NCBI RefSeq assembly: GCF_900117445.1
Contig: NZ_FPEJ01000013.1
Span: forward strand, 496,001 to 560,000
Length of the DNA stretch: 64,000 nt
Source of the DNA: Hyphomicrobium sp. NDB2Meth4
Lineage (GTDB): Bacteria; Pseudomonadota; Alphaproteobacteria; Rhizobiales; Hyphomicrobiaceae
Direction: 5' to 3'
Each line of letters starts with the position of its first letter. Position 1 is the first letter of the stretch. Shown one piece after another: positions 33,154 to 42,486 of this stretch. The notes under the pieces are model-generated. The model was not told the origin of the DNA and did not search any database. It saw nothing but the letters and a program-made list of their open reading frames with translations. A program made the position numbers and the translations under genes.

Positions 33154-34896
33154 TCAGTCGTCGTCCCGTTGCGGTACCGTGAAGCCGCCTTCCTCCACCA
33201 TCCGGGCGAACGGCCCGGAGCCGCTGGCGAGGGTATGGAAGCTTCCCCGTTCCACGATCCGCCCCTGCTCGAAAACGAGGATTTCGTCGGCATCGGCGAC
33301 CGTTGAAAGCCGGTGTGCGATGATGAAGGTCGTGCGCCCCTTGCGCAGCCGGTCGAGCGCCCGCTTGATGCGCGCCTCGGTCGAGGCATCCAGCGCGCTC
33401 GTCGCCTCGTCGAGGATGAGGATGGGTGCATCCTTTAGGATGGCGCGCGCGATGGCAATGCGCTGCCGCTCACCCCCCGAGAGGGCATTCCCCCGCTCGC
33501 CGATGACGAAGTCGAACCCGCCCGGCTTGCGCATGGTGAAGTCGTACGCCTCTGCAAGCCGCGCGGCCTCTTCGATCTCCGCCAGCGTGGCTCCTGGCCG
33601 GCCCACGGCGATGTTCTCGGCAATGGATCGGTTGAACAGCCCCGCCTCCTGAAACACCACCGCGATCGAGGCGCGCAGCGATGCCAGCGTCACATCCGCG
33701 ATATCGTGCCCGTCGATGAGAATGCGTCCGCGGTCCGGCGCGCGTAGACGTTGCAGCAAGGACAGCGTCGTCGTCTTGCCTGATCCAGTCGCCCCGACCA
33801 GAGCCACTGTTTCTCCCGGTGCCGCACCAAAGCTGAGATCGAAGACGCCCTGCTCAGTTCCCGGAAAGTGGAAAGTGACATCCTCGTAGCGCACATCGCC
33901 GCTGATCGAGGGGAGGGCCTGCGCATCGGGCTTTTCCTCGACGCCCTGCGCGGCATCGATCAACTCGAAATAACCACGCAGCGCCGGCGCGCGGCGATGG
34001 ATGGCGACGACGAAGTTCGTCACCTGGTCGAGCTTGCCGATGAGCAGTCCGGCAAATGCGACGAACGCCACGATTTCGCCGACCGTCAGCTCGCCGCGCC
34101 CGGCCAGCACAGCGCCCGTCGCCAGCACGGCCACCATGGTGATCGTCGCCGCCGAGCGTTGCAGCACCGTCAGCAAGCCCCACCACGTGAGTACCGGATA
34201 TTGGGCGGCGAGAAGGTCGCTCATCACGCCGCGCATGGCGTCCGCTTCCGCCTGCAAGCGCGTGAAGCTCTGCACCACCGTGACGTTCGAGATAACATCG
34301 CCCACACGTCCGAACACCGCGGAATTGTATCGTTCGACAATGGCTTGCCCTGTACGTGTCTTGGTGATCACCACCGCGTTCATCACAACGTAGGCGACCG
34401 CCAGCAAGGCGAGGATCGCTGCCATGCGCGCGTCCATGCTGATCGCAGTGGGAACCAGCAGCACGATGCCGGCAAGGGCCGTGAGCTGCTCGCGCATGGC
34501 CCCGAGCCACAGCCAGAACAGTCCGTCTGTTCCTTGCAGAATGGATCGGACCACGGCGCCCGAGCCGCGCTCGGCGTGATATCCGGCGGGCAACGTCATC
34601 GCCCGTTCGAATGCTTCCGCCATCGCGGCCAGATGCCGGCGATGCGCCAGCCGGTCGGCATAAACGGCGACCGCTGCTCCTGCGATGATGCCGAACAGGC
34701 CGAGCAGTGCCCACAGCGCGATATAGGTGAATGCGGCCTGTCCCTTCGACAGGCTGTCCACGACGCGCCCGAACAGCACCGGTTCGGCCAGTTGCACCAG
34801 GCCGATGGCGACCGATGCCGTCGCCAGCAGGAGAGCAATGCCACGCTCGGCCTTCAGCATGCCGATCGCACGCATGTAAAGAGTTAGGAGGGACAT
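33154..34896 (-). CDS. ndvA: Cyclic beta-1,2-glucan ABC exporter NdvA/ChvA
   Basis: 580 aa half-transporter, close to the usual 588. The six-helix permease (about 1-300) begins M-S-L-L-T-L-Y-M-R-A as NdvA does and shares S-A-V-F-G-R-V-G-D-V-I-S-N-V. The ATPase has Walker A G-A-T-G-S-G-K-T-T, signature L-S-G-G-E-R-Q and Walker B I-L-I-L-D-E-A-T-S. In rhizobia NdvA exports periplasmic cyclic glucans made by NdvB, needed for osmotic adaptation and surface interactions. ndvB is not in the window. The start is 18 bp after eutC, so it may be cotranscribed with eutBC, an unusual pairing. Confidence 0.88.
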   Translation of the reverse strand: MSLLTLYMRAIGMLKAERGIALLLATASVAIGLVQLAEPVLFGRVVDSLSKGQAAFTYIALWALLGLFGIIAGAAVAVYADRLAHRRHLAAMAEAFERAMTLPAGYHAERGSGAVVRSILQGTDGLFWLWLGAMREQLTALAGIVLLVPTAISMDARMAAILALLAVAYVVMNAVVITKTRTGQAIVERYNSAVFGRVGDVISNVTVVQSFTRLQAEADAMRGVMSDLLAAQYPVLTWWGLLTVLQRSAATITMVAVLATGAVLAGRGELTVGEIVAFVAFAGLLIGKLDQVTNFVVAIHRRAPALRGYFELIDAAQGVEEKPDAQALPSISGDVRYEDVTFHFPGTEQGVFDLSFGAAPGETVALVGATGSGKTTTLSLLQRLRAPDRGRILIDGHDIADVTLASLRASIAVVFQEAGLFNRSIAENIAVGRPGATLAEIEEAARLAEAYDFTMRKPGGFDFVIGERGNALSGGERQRIAIARAILKDAPILILDEATSALDASTEARIKRALDRLRKGRTTFIIAHRLSTVADADEILVFEQGRIVERGSFHTLASGSGPFARMVEEGGFTVPQRDDD

Positions 34897-34914
34897 GCGC
34901 CGCGCCTTCTGATG

Positions 34915-35688
34915 CTAGCGCTCGATCGCCGGCTGCTGGACGCCTTCCAGCTGGAACGCGCTCTCATCCTTCAGCGTCACCCCTGTCAGCCCGCGCCGGA
35001 ACGCCTCGCGCAGCAGCCAGTGAATCTTGAACGCACCTTCCATAGCGCTGAGCCCGCCAGTGCGAATGTTGGATACGCAGTTGCGCTCGCCGTCCTTGCG
35101 TCCGACGCGCGGTGCAAAGGTGAGATAGGCGCCGAGGCTGTCCGGCGATGACAGGCCCGGCCGTTCGCCGATCAACACCAGAACCGCACGCGCATTGAGG
35201 ATTTCCCCAGCCTCATCGCCGATCGCCACCCGGGCCTGACTGGCCAGCACCACCGGTCCGACGCTCCAGCCGCTCTTCTGCACCATCGGCAGCAGCGCGC
35301 CGATCAGTGCTCCTGCGTTTGCAGCAACGCCCGTCGACGAAAGGCCATCCGCAACGACGATCGCAAGATCGGGATGCGGTCCCGTCGCCTTTTCGGCAAG
35401 CAACTCCCGCGATGCCGGACTGAGGCGTCGGCCCAGGTCTGGCCGGCGCAGGTAGACGTCGCGGTCGGTCGCGGCGCTCGCAGCCGAGAGCGTATCCAGA
35501 CCCATCGCGGAAAGCTCGGCGGCAATCGGCGCCCAGTCCATCGGCGTCGTCACGGCATCGCGCGCCTGCGCGTGGGCCATGGCAAAGCTGAGCACCTCAC
35601 GGATCGGCAGAGCCGATCCAGCACGCCCAAGGCCAATGCGAGCGTCCGTAAAGCGGCGCAACTCCGGCCAAGGCGCATCGTTGCTCAT
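34915..35688 (-). CDS. eutC: Ethanolamine ammonia-lyase small subunit EutC
   Basis: 257 aa. Family features are T-D-A-R-I-G-L-G-R-A-G near the N-terminus, D-L-A-I-V-V-A-D-G-L-S-S, L-I-G-E-R-P-G-L-S-S-P-D-S-L-G and the C-terminal R-x-N-C-V-S-N-I. With EutB it forms the adenosylcobalamin-dependent lyase that turns ethanolamine into acetaldehyde and ammonia; the small subunit helps hold the cobalamin. The ATG overlaps the eutB stop by 4 bp. No microcompartment shell gene and no eutA reactivase are near. Confidence 0.93.
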   Translation of the reverse strand: MSNDAPWPELRRFTDARIGLGRAGSALPIREVLSFAMAHAQARDAVTTPMDWAPIAAELSAMGLDTLSAASAATDRDVYLRRPDLGRRLSPASRELLAEKATGPHPDLAIVVADGLSSTGVAANAGALIGALLPMVQKSGWSVGPVVLASQARVAIGDEAGEILNARAVLVLIGERPGLSSPDSLGAYLTFAPRVGRKDGERNCVSNIRTGGLSAMEGAFKIHWLLREAFRRGLTGVTLKDESAFQLEGVQQPAIER

Positions 35689-37082
35689 GCGGCGATCCCC
35701 TTGATGTGATCGAGCAGCACCGGCGCGGGATCGGCCAGCAGGCGCCCCTCGGCGTCCGCCAGCCCGATACGCGCGAGCCAGGCTTCGAACTCGGGCGCGC
35801 GCCGCAGCCCCAACGCCTCGCGCACATAGAGTGCGTCATGGAACGAGGTCGACTGGTAGTTCAGCATGATGTCGTCGGCGCCCGGCACGCCCATCACGAA
35901 GGTCACGCCGGCCGCGCCCAGCAGCATCAGCAACACGTCCATGTCGTCCTGATCGGCCTCGGCGTGGTTCGTGTAGCAGACATCGCATCCCATCGGCAGA
36001 CCCATCAGCTTGCCGCAGAAATGGTCTTCGAGGCCCGCGCGAATGATCTCCTTGCCGTTGTAGAGATATTCCGGCCCGATGAAGCCGACGACGGAATTGA
36101 CCAGCAGCGGCTTGAACGTCCGCGCCACCGCGTAAGCGCGCGCTTCCAGCGTTTGCTGGTCGACGCCGTGATGGGCATCCGCCGACAGCGCCGAGCCTTG
36201 CCCTGTCTCGAAATACATGACGTTGTCGCCGACGGTGCCACGATTGAGCGACAGCGCCGCCTCACGCCCTTCCTTCAGCATGGCGAGGGTGACGCCGAAC
36301 GAGGCATTGACCGCCTGCGTCCCTCCGATCGACTGGAACACGAGGTCGACCGGGGCGCCGCGCGATATCGCCTCGATGGACGTCGTCACGTGCGTCAGCA
36401 CGCAGCTCTGCGTCGGAATGTCGAACCGTTGAATGATTTCATCGAGCATGGCGATGAGATCGAGGATCACCCCCACGTTGTCGCTCGCCGGATTGATGCC
36501 GATGACTGCATCGCCGCACCCCAGCATCAGCCCGTCCACGATGGAGGCGGCAATGCCGCGCTTGTCGTCGGTGGGGTGGTTCGGCTGCAGCCGTACCGAC
36601 ATGCGTCCTTTGAGGCCGATGGTATCGCGAAACCGGGTTACCACCTCGGCCTTGCGCGCCGCTAAGATAAGATCCTGGTTGCGCATGATCTTCGCGGTGG
36701 CCGCTGCCATTTCCGGAGTTATTCCGGGCGCCAGCGCGGCCAGCGCCTCGGTCGTCGCAGCCTCCGACAACAGCCAGTCACGCAACTCCCCGACCGTCAT
36801 GTGCGCGATCGGGCTGAACGCGCGCTCATCGTGCGTATCGACGATCAGCCGCGTAACGTCATCGCTTTCGTAGGAGATCAGCAGCTCTTCCAAGAACCGC
36901 TTAAGCGGCAGATCCGCCAGCACCATCTTGGCGGCGACATTCTCTTCCGCGCTACGCGCAGCAACGCCGGCCAGCACGTCGCCCGAACGCGGCGGCGTCG
37001 CCTTCGCCATCACCTCTTTGAGGTCTGCGAACCGGTATTCGGTCTGCCGCCACGCTGCCCGATACATGACGGCCTCCGCCAT
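35685..37082 (-). CDS. eutB: Ethanolamine ammonia-lyase large subunit EutB
   Basis: 465 aa, normal for the TIM-barrel subunit that carries the active site. N-terminal Y-R-F-A-D-L-K-E-V-M-A-K-A, N-P-A-S-D-N-V near 200, and F-I-G-P-E-Y-L-Y-N-G-K-E-I near 330 are family segments. It lies 78 bp downstream of a response regulator gene on the same strand; that gap is too short for a cobalamin riboswitch. No acetaldehyde dehydrogenase lies beside it, so the acetaldehyde must be handled elsewhere. Confidence 0.94.
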   Translation of the reverse strand: MAEAVMYRAAWRQTEYRFADLKEVMAKATPPRSGDVLAGVAARSAEENVAAKMVLADLPLKRFLEELLISYESDDVTRLIVDTHDERAFSPIAHMTVGELRDWLLSEAATTEALAALAPGITPEMAAATAKIMRNQDLILAARKAEVVTRFRDTIGLKGRMSVRLQPNHPTDDKRGIAASIVDGLMLGCGDAVIGINPASDNVGVILDLIAMLDEIIQRFDIPTQSCVLTHVTTSIEAISRGAPVDLVFQSIGGTQAVNASFGVTLAMLKEGREAALSLNRGTVGDNVMYFETGQGSALSADAHHGVDQQTLEARAYAVARTFKPLLVNSVVGFIGPEYLYNGKEIIRAGLEDHFCGKLMGLPMGCDVCYTNHAEADQDDMDVLLMLLGAAGVTFVMGVPGADDIMLNYQSTSFHDALYVREALGLRRAPEFEAWLARIGLADAEGRLLADPAPVLLDHIKGIAA

Positions 37083-37160
37083 CGATATCCCTCAGAAAAG
37101 GATAGCGCGCGAATGCATTACCGCACAATCGGCACATGCTGCGGCGTTGCGGCAGAGCGA

Positions 37161-37820
37161 TCAGAGAAACATGGGGAGTTCGGCGAACAACAGGTAGCCC
37201 AGCGGTGAGGCAACGATCTTCTGTTCCACCGCGATACGGATCAGCTGCATCGGCGTGCGCGCGTTGAACTTGGAGCGCAGCGCTGAGCAGGTCGTGGCGA
37301 CCGTCTTGTAGGACACGTTGATGAGGGCGGCGATCTCCGACATGCTCTTGCCCCTCGCCAACAGCCGCAGCACCTCACGCTCGCGCGAGTTCAGCGCCAC
37401 CTGATCGCCCGCGTTGCGCAAGAAAGCGATCTTCTGCGCCATGTCCTGCGGCAGCCAATGCCCGCCGGCGTAGACCTCGCGAATGGCGGTGAGAAAGGCG
37501 CTAGGGTCGTCGCTCTTGCTGATGTACCCGTGCGCGCCGCCCTCGATCGCCTGCGCGGCGAACATTGGGTCATCGTTCATGGAGAACATGATGATGCGCG
37601 CGCGGGGCTCCCGCACCAGAAGGCGGCGGGCGAGCTCGAACCCAGATACGTCGGGCAGATTGATGTCGATGACGCACACATCCGGCTTGTGGCCAACGAA
37701 CAGGTCATGCGCGGCGGCCGCGGTCCGAGCCTCCAGCATGGTCATGTCATCGGTCTCAGCCAGCAGGGCCCTGCAGCCGGAGAGCACGATCGGGTGATCG
37801 TCGACGATTAGTACTTTCAC
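37161..37820 (-). CDS. NarL-family response regulator upstream of eutBC
   Basis: 219 aa. Receiver domain with D-D at 7-8, phosphoacceptor D52 in V-I-D-I-N-L-P, and K in Y-I-S-K-S-D. LuxR-type helix-turn-helix at about 145-205 (L-N-S-R-E-R-E-V-L-R-L-L, M-S-E-I-A-A-L-I-N-V-S-Y-K-T-V). It is divergent from a sensor kinase (37974) with 153 bp between, and upstream of eutBC on the same strand, so control of ethanolamine use is the simplest guess. It is only moderately similar to the regulator at 23276. Confidence 0.92.
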   Translation of the reverse strand: MKVLIVDDHPIVLSGCRALLAETDDMTMLEARTAAAAHDLFVGHKPDVCVIDINLPDVSGFELARRLLVREPRARIIMFSMNDDPMFAAQAIEGGAHGYISKSDDPSAFLTAIREVYAGGHWLPQDMAQKIAFLRNAGDQVALNSREREVLRLLARGKSMSEIAALINVSYKTVATTCSALRSKFNARTPMQLIRIAVEQKIVASPLGYLLFAELPMFL

Positions 37821-37973
37821 GTTGTCCGTCTCGGCTTATGCCAAGTGATTGTATAACGTACGAATAGCGGCCGGAAAGTGGACCGTCAAACTATGCGGTA
37901 TGACTTTTGCTTGAAGTCGTGAACTCCAAGTCCAGTTGCATAATGCCCAGACGGCACGAACGAGGATCAACGT

Positions 37974-39380
37974 ATGTCCATCCGCTTCCGGCTCAATGCG
38001 TTGATCATCATCGTCGCCGCCCTCGGACTGGGGGTTCTCGTCGCCGGCCTCGTGCTCAGCGCCGGCCCGCGCATCAGGGCCGAAAGTGAAAGCACGATGC
38101 GGCTGGCCAAGGAGTTCGTCGAGACGACGATCGCCAGCTTGCAGGGCACCGAGGATCCGGGCTCGCGGCTGAAAGTTCTCCTGGGCGGCCTGAAAGAGCT
38201 TCGCCACGTCCACATTTACCGTAGTGACGAGCCAGTGCCCGACGCGGTGCAGGCAGAGGAGCTGGATGCGCAGGGCGTCCCGGGCGTGCCGCAGTGGCTG
38301 GCCCGCATGGGGCGGCCGGTTGCCGCGATGGAGGTGCCGGTCATTGTCGACGGTCGGGACTTCGGAACTCTCATCATCGCTCCGCGTCTTGCCGACGAGG
38401 CCGCCGAGATATGGGACTCGATCATCAACTTCACTTTGGGCGCAGCCGCGCTGGCGATAGCCGCGGCGCTGCTGATCAGCCTCACGATTGCACGCCTGCT
38501 GAAGCCCATCGGGGACGTCGGCGACGCGCTGCTGGTGCTGGAGCAAGGGCACTACGCAGTGAAGGTCCCGGAGGGCGGCCCCCCAGAGATCTCAGGCATC
38601 TGCCGAAAGCTCAATCGCCTCGCCGCGACCCTCGATGAAACGGTCTCCGAGAACAAGCGCCTCGCGCAACGGCTGGTGCGTGTGCAGGACGAGGAGCGCA
38701 AAGATCTCGCGCGCGAGCTGCACGATGAATTTGGTCCGTATTTGTTCGCAGCCCGCGCGGCCGTGAGCACGCTCAGCGCGGACATCAAGCGCGGCCTTTC
38801 TGACAAGCAAAAGCTGCTTGCGAGTTGCGACACGCTCGTCACGCACATTGAAACGATCCAGCGTATGAACCGCAATGTGCTCCATAAGCTGCGGCCCATG
38901 GGCCTGGAGGAGTACGGGCTCAAGGCAAAGCTGACGTCGCTTTTGGCGTTGCTGCGCGAGAGCCACCCGCATGTCGCCATCAGGCTGAGCGTTGACGATG
39001 ACCTGCCCGTGGGTGACGAGACCAGCACGCTGACCATCTATCGCTTGGCGCAGGAGGGTCTGACCAACGCGCTTCGCCACGCGGACGCCAGTCGTATTGA
39101 TGTCGCGATCCGTCTCGCGTCATCGAGTGAATCTCCCATCGCGATGCGGGGTAAGGAACGGCCCATTGTGCACATTACCGTTGCCGATGATGGCCGAGGG
39201 CTGCCTGAAATTCCCAAGCCCAGCTATGGCATCGCCGGGATGAGTGAGCGGGTCTGGGCATCGGGCGGTGAAATGCGTCTCGCCAGCCCTGCTTCCGGCG
39301 GCGTGCAACTCGATGCCTGGGTGCCGGTCGCCGTATCAGGTGGCAACGAAAAGCGGGCCAATCTGCTGGCCCAGGCCTGA
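37974..39380 (+). CDS. Sensor histidine kinase (HisKA_3), divergent from response regulator
   Basis: 468 aa. Membrane helix at about 10-30, a periplasmic domain of about 120 aa (H-V-H-I-Y-R-S-D-E, then V-I-V-D-G-R-D-F-G-T-L-I), a second helix at about 153-173, and a HAMP-type linker. The phosphoacceptor region is K-D-L-A-R-E-L-H-D-E-F-G with H250. The ATPase domain has E-G-L-T-N-A-L-R-H-A-D and A-D-D-G-R-G-L. It lacks cysteines in the periplasmic sensor, unlike the kinase at 23938. The likely partner is the divergent NarL-type regulator. Confidence 0.9.
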   Translation: MSIRFRLNALIIIVAALGLGVLVAGLVLSAGPRIRAESESTMRLAKEFVETTIASLQGTEDPGSRLKVLLGGLKELRHVHIYRSDEPVPDAVQAEELDAQGVPGVPQWLARMGRPVAAMEVPVIVDGRDFGTLIIAPRLADEAAEIWDSIINFTLGAAALAIAAALLISLTIARLLKPIGDVGDALLVLEQGHYAVKVPEGGPPEISGICRKLNRLAATLDETVSENKRLAQRLVRVQDEERKDLARELHDEFGPYLFAARAAVSTLSADIKRGLSDKQKLLASCDTLVTHIETIQRMNRNVLHKLRPMGLEEYGLKAKLTSLLALLRESHPHVAIRLSVDDDLPVGDETSTLTIYRLAQEGLTNALRHADASRIDVAIRLASSSESPIAMRGKERPIVHITVADDGRGLPEIPKPSYGIAGMSERVWASGGEMRLASPASGGVQLDAWVPVAVSGGNEKRANLLAQA

Positions 39381-39410
39381 TGCCCGCATACCGTGCCTGT
39401 TGCTTCCCTG

Positions 39411-39607
39411 ACACAGACAACTGTGTAACGTGTGTCTCGTGTGACTAATTTTGGAAGCGCTTTTCTCAATCTATGAAATTCCGGGCTGCCACTCTCGCCA
39501 TTACTCATTGTCATACGGGAGAAGTAGAACGCGGCAGTTTTTGCCATAAAGTACAGCGCCTTTTTTCTCCCGAGTAACGCGTAGCTGGCGGCGCCTGCCA
39601 AGGCGCC
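39411..39607 (+). promoter_or_regulatory. Inverted repeats in the TonB-receptor upstream region
   Basis: ACACAG (39411-39416) and CTGTGT (39421-39426) surround ACAA, and a further GTGTGTCTCGTGTG tail repeats the theme, suggesting an operator. GGCGCCT (39590-39596) and AGGCGCC (39601-39607) form a hairpin 24 bp before the ATG at 39632, probably in the mRNA leader, with the GGGGGGA ribosome site after it. Confidence 0.4.
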
Positions 39608-39631
39608 GACGGCAGGGGGGAGTAAAAAGTA

Positions 39632-42304
39632 ATGCGTATGTACCGCGTGGGGTCTGTCTCCGTTGCAGCCCTCTTTGCCGCTTTATCCACGGCCGCAGTC
39701 GCTCAAGATGCACCAACACCGGCACCCGCCGGAGAGCAGCTTCCACCGGTCGAGGTTATCCAAAAGCAACCGACTCCGGCACCTGCAGCCAAGAAGAAGT
39801 CAGCCGCCAAGAAGAAGTCGGTATCGCCAGCGCCTCAGCCGCCCGCATCCGCAGCCGCCAATCCCGCCGCGATCAACCCCAATTCCGTTTATGGGTCGCC
39901 CGCCGCTGGCGGTGCGGCCGAACGCGCTTATGAAAGCGCGACGACCCCCATCAACCCGAGCCAGCTCATCCCGACAAATCTGCACGGCTACTCGAGCTCG
40001 GCTTCGCACATCACGCCGGCGCAGATCGAAGAAAATCAGCCGCGCAACGTCAACGAGGCGCTGACCCGCATACCTGGCGTCGTCGTCATCAATGACGATG
40101 CCGATGCACACCACGGTGGCATCGGCCTGCGCGGCTCGCCGCCCCGCCGCTCACGCAAGATGCTGGTGATGGAGGACGGCCACACGGTCAACCTCGCGCT
40201 TTGGCTCGACCCGTCCGTGCATTATTGGGCGCCGATGGAGCGTATGGAGAGCATCGAGGTGATCCGCGGCACGGTGATCAGCCACGGCCCCAACAACAAC
40301 TTCGGCGTCATCAACTCGCGCAACCTGTCGCCCTTCGGACCCGACGAGACCGTCATCAGCTCGGCCATCGGTTTCACCAGCATGCGCGGTGGCTGCTACG
40401 AATATGAGGATGAGAACGGCGACGATCAGGAGCGCTGCAAAGGTGACTCGACGGAGGAATCCTATCGCTGGCACGTCCATACCCGCCAGCATTCGGGCAA
40501 CGTCGGCATCGTGGCCTCATACACGGGCTCAGACATCCAAGGCGCCTGGGATACCGAACGCCTGCGCGTAAACGACTTCTATGGCGCCATCGGCTGGAAA
40601 GGCTCCAGTTCGGACGTCGTCGTGTCGGCAATCCACGCCCGCCAGAAGGACAAATACGACGAGCAGAACTTCCTCATGGAGTTCGAGGAGGAGATCGACG
40701 CTACCGATGCCGAAGCGGCGGCCGAGGCGATGGCCGCGGAATATCGCGGCGGCGCCGAAAAGGCCTTCATGGCACTTGGAAGCTGCAAGTCCTGCTACGC
40801 ACCAGATGCACACTTCAACACCTACACGGGCGAGATCTGGCGTGGTCAGGTCGTGCACAATGCCTACCTCGACGACGACACCACCATCACCAGCCGCGTC
40901 TACGCCGGCTATCACCGTCGTGATCGCTACCAGCTTATCTCGCCTGACGCGGATGTAGGCGGCTCGATCGGAGACGCGCCGGAGTACGAGGAAGGCAATG
41001 GTATCCCGGGCGATGACGACGAATATGGTGCCATCGAGCTGAGCGAAAACTCCATGTTCGGCCGGCTTCGCACCTTCCGTCACTTGGGCGGCGAAGTGCG
41101 CGGCGAATGGGCGAACCGCAATGTCCTCGGCTTCAACCAGACCCTGCAGGCGGGTATTCGCTATGAATACCAGGACATGACCAACAAGAACGTGCTTGGT
41201 CGCGAAGGCGAGGTGCTCGAGGACGGCAACAAAGGCGTTCTTTCGTTCTTCGACCGCTCGCTTCAGGCCAATACGGTCTCAGCGTTCATGCAGTCCAACA
41301 TCGAGGTGGCGCGTAATTTCAACGTTGTGCCGGGCGTTCGCTTCGAGTGGTTCGATGTCAGTCGCCGCAACCGTGTCGTGGCTGCCGAGGAAGGTGAAGC
41401 CGAGGGCGGAGATGACGACGGCGAACTGGAGATCGAGAACATCGATTTCAACCCCGATCCGTCGCGTGAAAGCTACTCCAGCTTCAACGCCCTGCCGGGT
41501 ATCGCCTTCGCCTATACCGGCTTCAAGCGCACGACGCTCTATGGCGGCTACCACCGCGGTCTGACCACCACCGTTCTTCGCAACGAGGACTTCCCGGCCC
41601 CGGACGAAATCGGTGACAACTTCAACATCGGCATCCGCAGCTCGGCGATCAAAGGCGTCGACTTCGAGGTGGCAGGCTTCTACCAGCTGTTCAAGGATTT
41701 CCAGTACGGCGAATCCTTCTCCGCCGTCACCAGCGACCGCGAGTTCGGCCGCGCGGCGGAAGTCACCATCAGTGGCGTCGAACTCTACGGTCGCATCAAT
41801 TCGCAGCCGTTCACGGGCGGTCCGCTCAACTTCTTCGCTGAAGGCAACTACACCTATGCCCGCAGTGTGCTGGAGAAGGCCTACGCCGACGGCGAGGACT
41901 ACAGCGGCAATCGCGTGCCGGAAGTGCCCTGGCATGTCGCGGCCCTGACCCTGGGTATCGAGGGCAAGACGGGGTGGCGCTGGAACGCCAGCACGACCTG
42001 GACCTATCGCGGCTCCTTCTTCACCGATGCGGCCAATACGCCATACGGTGCCTACGAGGCGGAGTGTGAAGAAGAAGATCCCGGCGAGTACGAATGCGAG
42101 ATCGAGGAAGCCGGCGAGGGCGGCGGTGTGCCGAGCGTCTGGCTCCTGTCGGCGCGCTTCAACCTCGACATCGGCGATACGGGTGCCAGCGTCTACGTCG
42201 CCGGCGACAACCTGACCAACGAGTTCTACATCACCGACCGCGAGGACGGCATGAAGCCCGGTCTGGGCCGCACCATCTGGACCGGCTTCAAGTACAAGTT
42301 CTAA
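39632..42304 (+). CDS. TonB-dependent outer-membrane receptor with acidic insertions
   Basis: 890 aa. Signal peptide at 1-25 (A-A-V-A-Q-D), then a Pro/Ala/Lys-rich linker, plug domain (about 130-260: N-E-A-L-T-R-I-P-G-V-V, G-I-G-L-R-G-S, E-S-I-E-V-I-R-G) and a beta-barrel ending in G-F-K-Y-K-F with terminal Phe. FecA-like plug features are present. The barrel contains strongly acidic stretches (E-G-E-A-E-G-G-D-D-D-G-E near 590, E-C-E-E-E-D-P-G near 810, and a D-E-N-G-D-D loop near 265) that could bind divalent or trivalent cations. The substrate is unknown. A strong terminator follows. Confidence 0.9.
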   Translation: MRMYRVGSVSVAALFAALSTAAVAQDAPTPAPAGEQLPPVEVIQKQPTPAPAAKKKSAAKKKSVSPAPQPPASAAANPAAINPNSVYGSPAAGGAAERAYESATTPINPSQLIPTNLHGYSSSASHITPAQIEENQPRNVNEALTRIPGVVVINDDADAHHGGIGLRGSPPRRSRKMLVMEDGHTVNLALWLDPSVHYWAPMERMESIEVIRGTVISHGPNNNFGVINSRNLSPFGPDETVISSAIGFTSMRGGCYEYEDENGDDQERCKGDSTEESYRWHVHTRQHSGNVGIVASYTGSDIQGAWDTERLRVNDFYGAIGWKGSSSDVVVSAIHARQKDKYDEQNFLMEFEEEIDATDAEAAAEAMAAEYRGGAEKAFMALGSCKSCYAPDAHFNTYTGEIWRGQVVHNAYLDDDTTITSRVYAGYHRRDRYQLISPDADVGGSIGDAPEYEEGNGIPGDDDEYGAIELSENSMFGRLRTFRHLGGEVRGEWANRNVLGFNQTLQAGIRYEYQDMTNKNVLGREGEVLEDGNKGVLSFFDRSLQANTVSAFMQSNIEVARNFNVVPGVRFEWFDVSRRNRVVAAEEGEAEGGDDDGELEIENIDFNPDPSRESYSSFNALPGIAFAYTGFKRTTLYGGYHRGLTTTVLRNEDFPAPDEIGDNFNIGIRSSAIKGVDFEVAGFYQLFKDFQYGESFSAVTSDREFGRAAEVTISGVELYGRINSQPFTGGPLNFFAEGNYTYARSVLEKAYADGEDYSGNRVPEVPWHVAALTLGIEGKTGWRWNASTTWTYRGSFFTDAANTPYGAYEAECEEEDPGEYECEIEEAGEGGGVPSVWLLSARFNLDIGDTGASVYVAGDNLTNEFYITDREDGMKPGLGRTIWTGFKYKF

Positions 42305-42338
42305 ACGTTACTGACCGCGTGCTAGCGCACGTTGCAAA

Positions 42339-42374
42339 CCGCCCCCAGCACCCCAGGCTGGGGGCGGCTTTTTT
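42339..42374 (+). terminator. Intrinsic terminator after the TonB receptor
   Basis: CCGCCCCCAGC (42339-42349) and GCTGGGGGCGG (42357-42367) form an 11-bp perfect stem with a seven-base loop, followed by six T (42369-42374). Confidence 0.93.
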
Positions 42375-42486
42375 GGTAACGGGCGCACATCGCTGGCGCA
42401 CGCATCCGGCGGATCGAACGGCCGCAAGGCCTCCTGCGCCTAAAGCACGAAAGTTCACACGATTGAATTTGATGCGTGCCCGCCGG

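Noticed and set aside
37083-37160. Cobalamin riboswitch ahead of eutB
   Set aside because: The gap is 78 bp, too short, and no B12-box-like sequence was seen.
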